64,000 nt of DNA from NCBI RefSeq assembly GCF_002113125.1, contig NZ_NEJP01000008.1, forward strand, positions 206,280 through 270,279, written 5' to 3'. Under the pieces are notes generated by a model that was given only the letters and a program-made list of their open reading frames with translations, was not told the origin of the DNA and did no database searches. The position numbers were made by a program, and so were the translations under genes. The DNA is from Pseudomonas sp. B20(2017). Its GTDB lineage: Bacteria; Pseudomonadota; Gammaproteobacteria; Pseudomonadales; Pseudomonadaceae. Positions 62,494-64,000 of this stretch are shown piece by piece (position 1 is the stretch's first letter; each line of letters starts with the position of its first letter).

Positions 62494-63466
62494 ATCCGCG
62501 CCAGACCTGCGGGTTTACCAGATTCTGTGGGCGCTCGCCGAGCAGGGCGCTGCGCAGGTTGGCCAGCGCGCGATTGGCCATGGCTTCGCGGGTTTCGTGG
62601 GTGGCGGAGCCGATGTGCGGCAGGGTCACGGCGTTTTTCAGCTGGAACAGCGGCGACTCGGCCAGCGGTTCCTTTTCGTAGACGTCCAGACCTGCGCCGC
62701 GAATGCGGTTGTTCTGCAATGCTTCGATCAGCGCCGGTTCGTCGACGACCGGGCCACGGGAGATGTTCACCAGAATCGCGTCCGGCTTCATCAGCGCCAG
62801 TTCCCGGTGGCTGATCAGGTGGCGGGTCTTGTCGCTGAGTGGCACGACCAGACACACAAAATCCGCTTCGGCCAGCAACTGATCCAGGCTGCGGAATTGC
62901 GCACCGAGTTCTTGTTCCAGTGCGGTCTTGCGGCTGTTGCCGCTGTAGAGGATTGGCATGTTGAAACCCAGGCGCCCGCGACGGGCGACGGCGGCGCCGA
63001 TGTTGCCCATGCCGACGATGCCCAGGGTCTTGCCATGTACGTCGCAACCGAATAGCGGTGCGCCGACGCTTGCCTGCCATTGGCCGGCTTTGGTCCAGGC
63101 GTCCAGTTCGGCGACGCGGCGGGCGCTGCTCATGATCAGGGCGAAGGCCAGGTCAGCGGTGCTTTCGGTGAGGACGTCCGGGGTGTTGGTGAGCATGATC
63201 CCGCGTTCGTTGAAGTAGGCGAGGTCGTAGTTGTCGTAGCCGACGGAGACGCTGGAGACCACTTCAAGTCTGGTGGCGGTTTCCAGTTGGGCCTTGCCGA
63301 GTTTGCGACCGACGCCGATCAAGCCGTGGGCGTGGGGCAGGGCTTCGTTGAACTGGGCGTTGATGTCGCCGTTTTTCGGGTTGGGGACGATGACGTCGAA
63401 GTCCTGTTGCAGGCGTTCGATCATGGGGGGGGTGATGCGGCTGAAGGCCAGGACTGTTTTTTTCAT
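62492..63466 (-). CDS. D-2-hydroxyacid dehydrogenase (GhrB-like)
   Basis: This 324-residue dehydrogenase has the NAD(P) motif LGIVGMGNIGAAVARR (about 147-162), the catalytic Arg region NISRGPVVDEPAL, the Glu in DVYEKEPLAESPLF and the catalytic His in VTLPHIGSATHETR. The family includes glyoxylate/hydroxypyruvate and 2-ketogluconate reductases; GhrB-like is my best guess. I chose the ATG at 63466 (MKKTVLAFSRI); the frame is open to 63511. Structured repeat copy 2 begins 65 bp beyond its start. Confidence 0.9.
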   Translation of the reverse strand: MKKTVLAFSRITPPMIERLQQDFDVIVPNPKNGDINAQFNEALPHAHGLIGVGRKLGKAQLETATRLEVVSSVSVGYDNYDLAYFNERGIMLTNTPDVLTESTADLAFALIMSSARRVAELDAWTKAGQWQASVGAPLFGCDVHGKTLGIVGMGNIGAAVARRGRLGFNMPILYSGNSRKTALEQELGAQFRSLDQLLAEADFVCLVVPLSDKTRHLISHRELALMKPDAILVNISRGPVVDEPALIEALQNNRIRGAGLDVYEKEPLAESPLFQLKNAVTLPHIGSATHETREAMANRALANLRSALLGERPQNLVNPQVWRG

Positions 63467-63531
63467 TGGCATTGGGCTCGGCTTTGGGCTTGATGCCAAG
63501 CAAGCTAACATTTTCTGTTTGGGGTTGTCTT

Positions 63532-63888
63532 GGCGGCCTCTGGGCCGACCATGTTTTGGGTTGGTTTGGGTGAATATCCGTTTCTGCGGGTGTGCCCGCT
63601 GGCGGTTTCGCCCTTACGGCGAGTCCCTTTTTCAAACGCCAAAAAGGAACCAAAAGGCTTGGCCCCTGCGTTCGGCACCTCGCTGTGGCTCGGTGTTCCT
63701 TCGTTCCGGGATTGATCCGGGGGCATCGCCTACGGTTTGCTTCGCTGCACCTCCTCTCGATGTGTTTGGCTTCGCCAAACGGTCGCTGCGCTCCCACCCC
63801 CGGATCAATCCCTCCACTCAGCCTGCCGAAGGGGCGGCACGTCAAAAGCTTTACTCGAGCTAACGCTCATCGTTTTGAGTGGTGGGAA
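63532..63888. repeat. Dispersed structured repeat, copy 2
   Basis: This is the second copy of the 5297-5680 element in the same orientation: stem A 63608-63612/63618-63622, stem B 63626-63632/63641-63647 and stem C 63708-63723/63797-63812. It starts with GGCGGCCTCTGGGCC, the match to the REP tail joined to copy 1. It holds no gene that I can support; the region from 63467 to 64000 is otherwise free of coding signals. Confidence 0.85.
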
Positions 63889-64000
63889 GCGAACAGCGAA
63901 CAGCGGAAAGCGGAAAGCGGAAAGCGGAAAGCGGAAAGCGGAAAGCGGAAAGCGGAAAGCGGAAAGCGGAAAGCGGAAAGCGGAAAGCGGAAAGCGGAAA
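63889..64000. repeat. Tandem heptamer tract, 16 units to the window edge
   Basis: Two GCGAACA units (63889-63902) are followed by 14 perfect GCGGAAA units (63903-64000), reaching the end of the window, so the true length is unknown. They continue the heptamers at the end of copy 1, which has only four degenerate units. Confidence 0.95.

Overview
The window is chromosomal DNA from a fluorescent pseudomonad, probably of the Pseudomonas fluorescens/koreensis group. The evidence is high-GC coding with strong GC3 bias, the GTGGGAGCGAGCTTGCTCGCGA-type REP/REPIN palindromes typical of that group, Pseudomonas-restricted small families (DUF3509-, DUF3565-, HopJ-like), and gene order that, as I remember it, largely follows P. 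aeruginosa (algW-nif3-cysD-cysN; acyltransferase-pta-slyD-gpx; cysZ and trxB; folM-folE-folX; lrgA-lrgB). No rRNA, tRNA, CRISPR array, prophage or transposase gene was seen.

Layout. 1-5.2 kb: envelope-stress protease algW, a Nif3-like protein and the sulfate-activation operon cysD-cysNC. 5.3-5.7 kb: a dispersed structured repeat, second copy at 63.5-64 kb. 5.7-15.4 kb: housekeeping genes (YihG-like acyltransferase, pta, DUF3565, slyD, glutathione peroxidase, an OYE-family ene-reductase, a GT4 glycosyltransferase, a membrane protein, cysZ, trxB). 15.6-18 kb: minus-strand cluster folM-folE-folX (tetrahydromonapterin synthesis) followed by DUF1244 and HopJ-family genes. 18-21.5 kb: an apparent blue-light module made of a class II LitR-type MerR regulator without B12-binding residues, a PilZ-like protein and a short LOV photoreceptor, next to a flavodoxin. 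21.5-26.4 kb: LysR with lrgA-lrgB, then aldolase, alpha/beta hydrolase and SDR genes.

27-35.4 kb: a DUF1302/DUF1329 pair, a large MalT-like LuxR regulator and a visibly AT-richer 797-codon gene resembling the dermonecrotic-toxin-like (DUF6543-type) proteins of pseudomonads. This is the most accessory-looking part. 35.4-41.1 kb: the homogentisate pathway (hmgR, hmgA, fahA, maiA, MFS transporter) with a clear repeated operator. 41.2-49.4 kb: SirB1-like protein, a leucine-dehydrogenase-family protein with an altered catalytic lysine position, SOS gene yebG with a perfect CTGT-N8-ACAG LexA box, psiE, DUF3509, a serine transporter with L-serine dehydratase and a divergent LysR, and an HPF-like ribosome factor.

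49.4-59.9 kb: two back-to-back iron-uptake clusters, each with an ECF sigma factor, a FecR and a TonB receptor, diverging from one Fur-box-like site; the right-hand one also carries three inner-membrane iron-uptake genes. 59.9-64 kb: AraC regulator, EamA exporter, an AT-rich DUF2165 gene, a 2-hydroxyacid dehydrogenase, and the second copy of the structured repeat ending in 14 perfect heptamers that run off the window.

The two most interesting items are (1) the approximately 380-bp repeat, whose two copies differ within three hairpin stems only by compensated base pairs, and (2) the LOV-PilZ-LitR module beside pterin genes.
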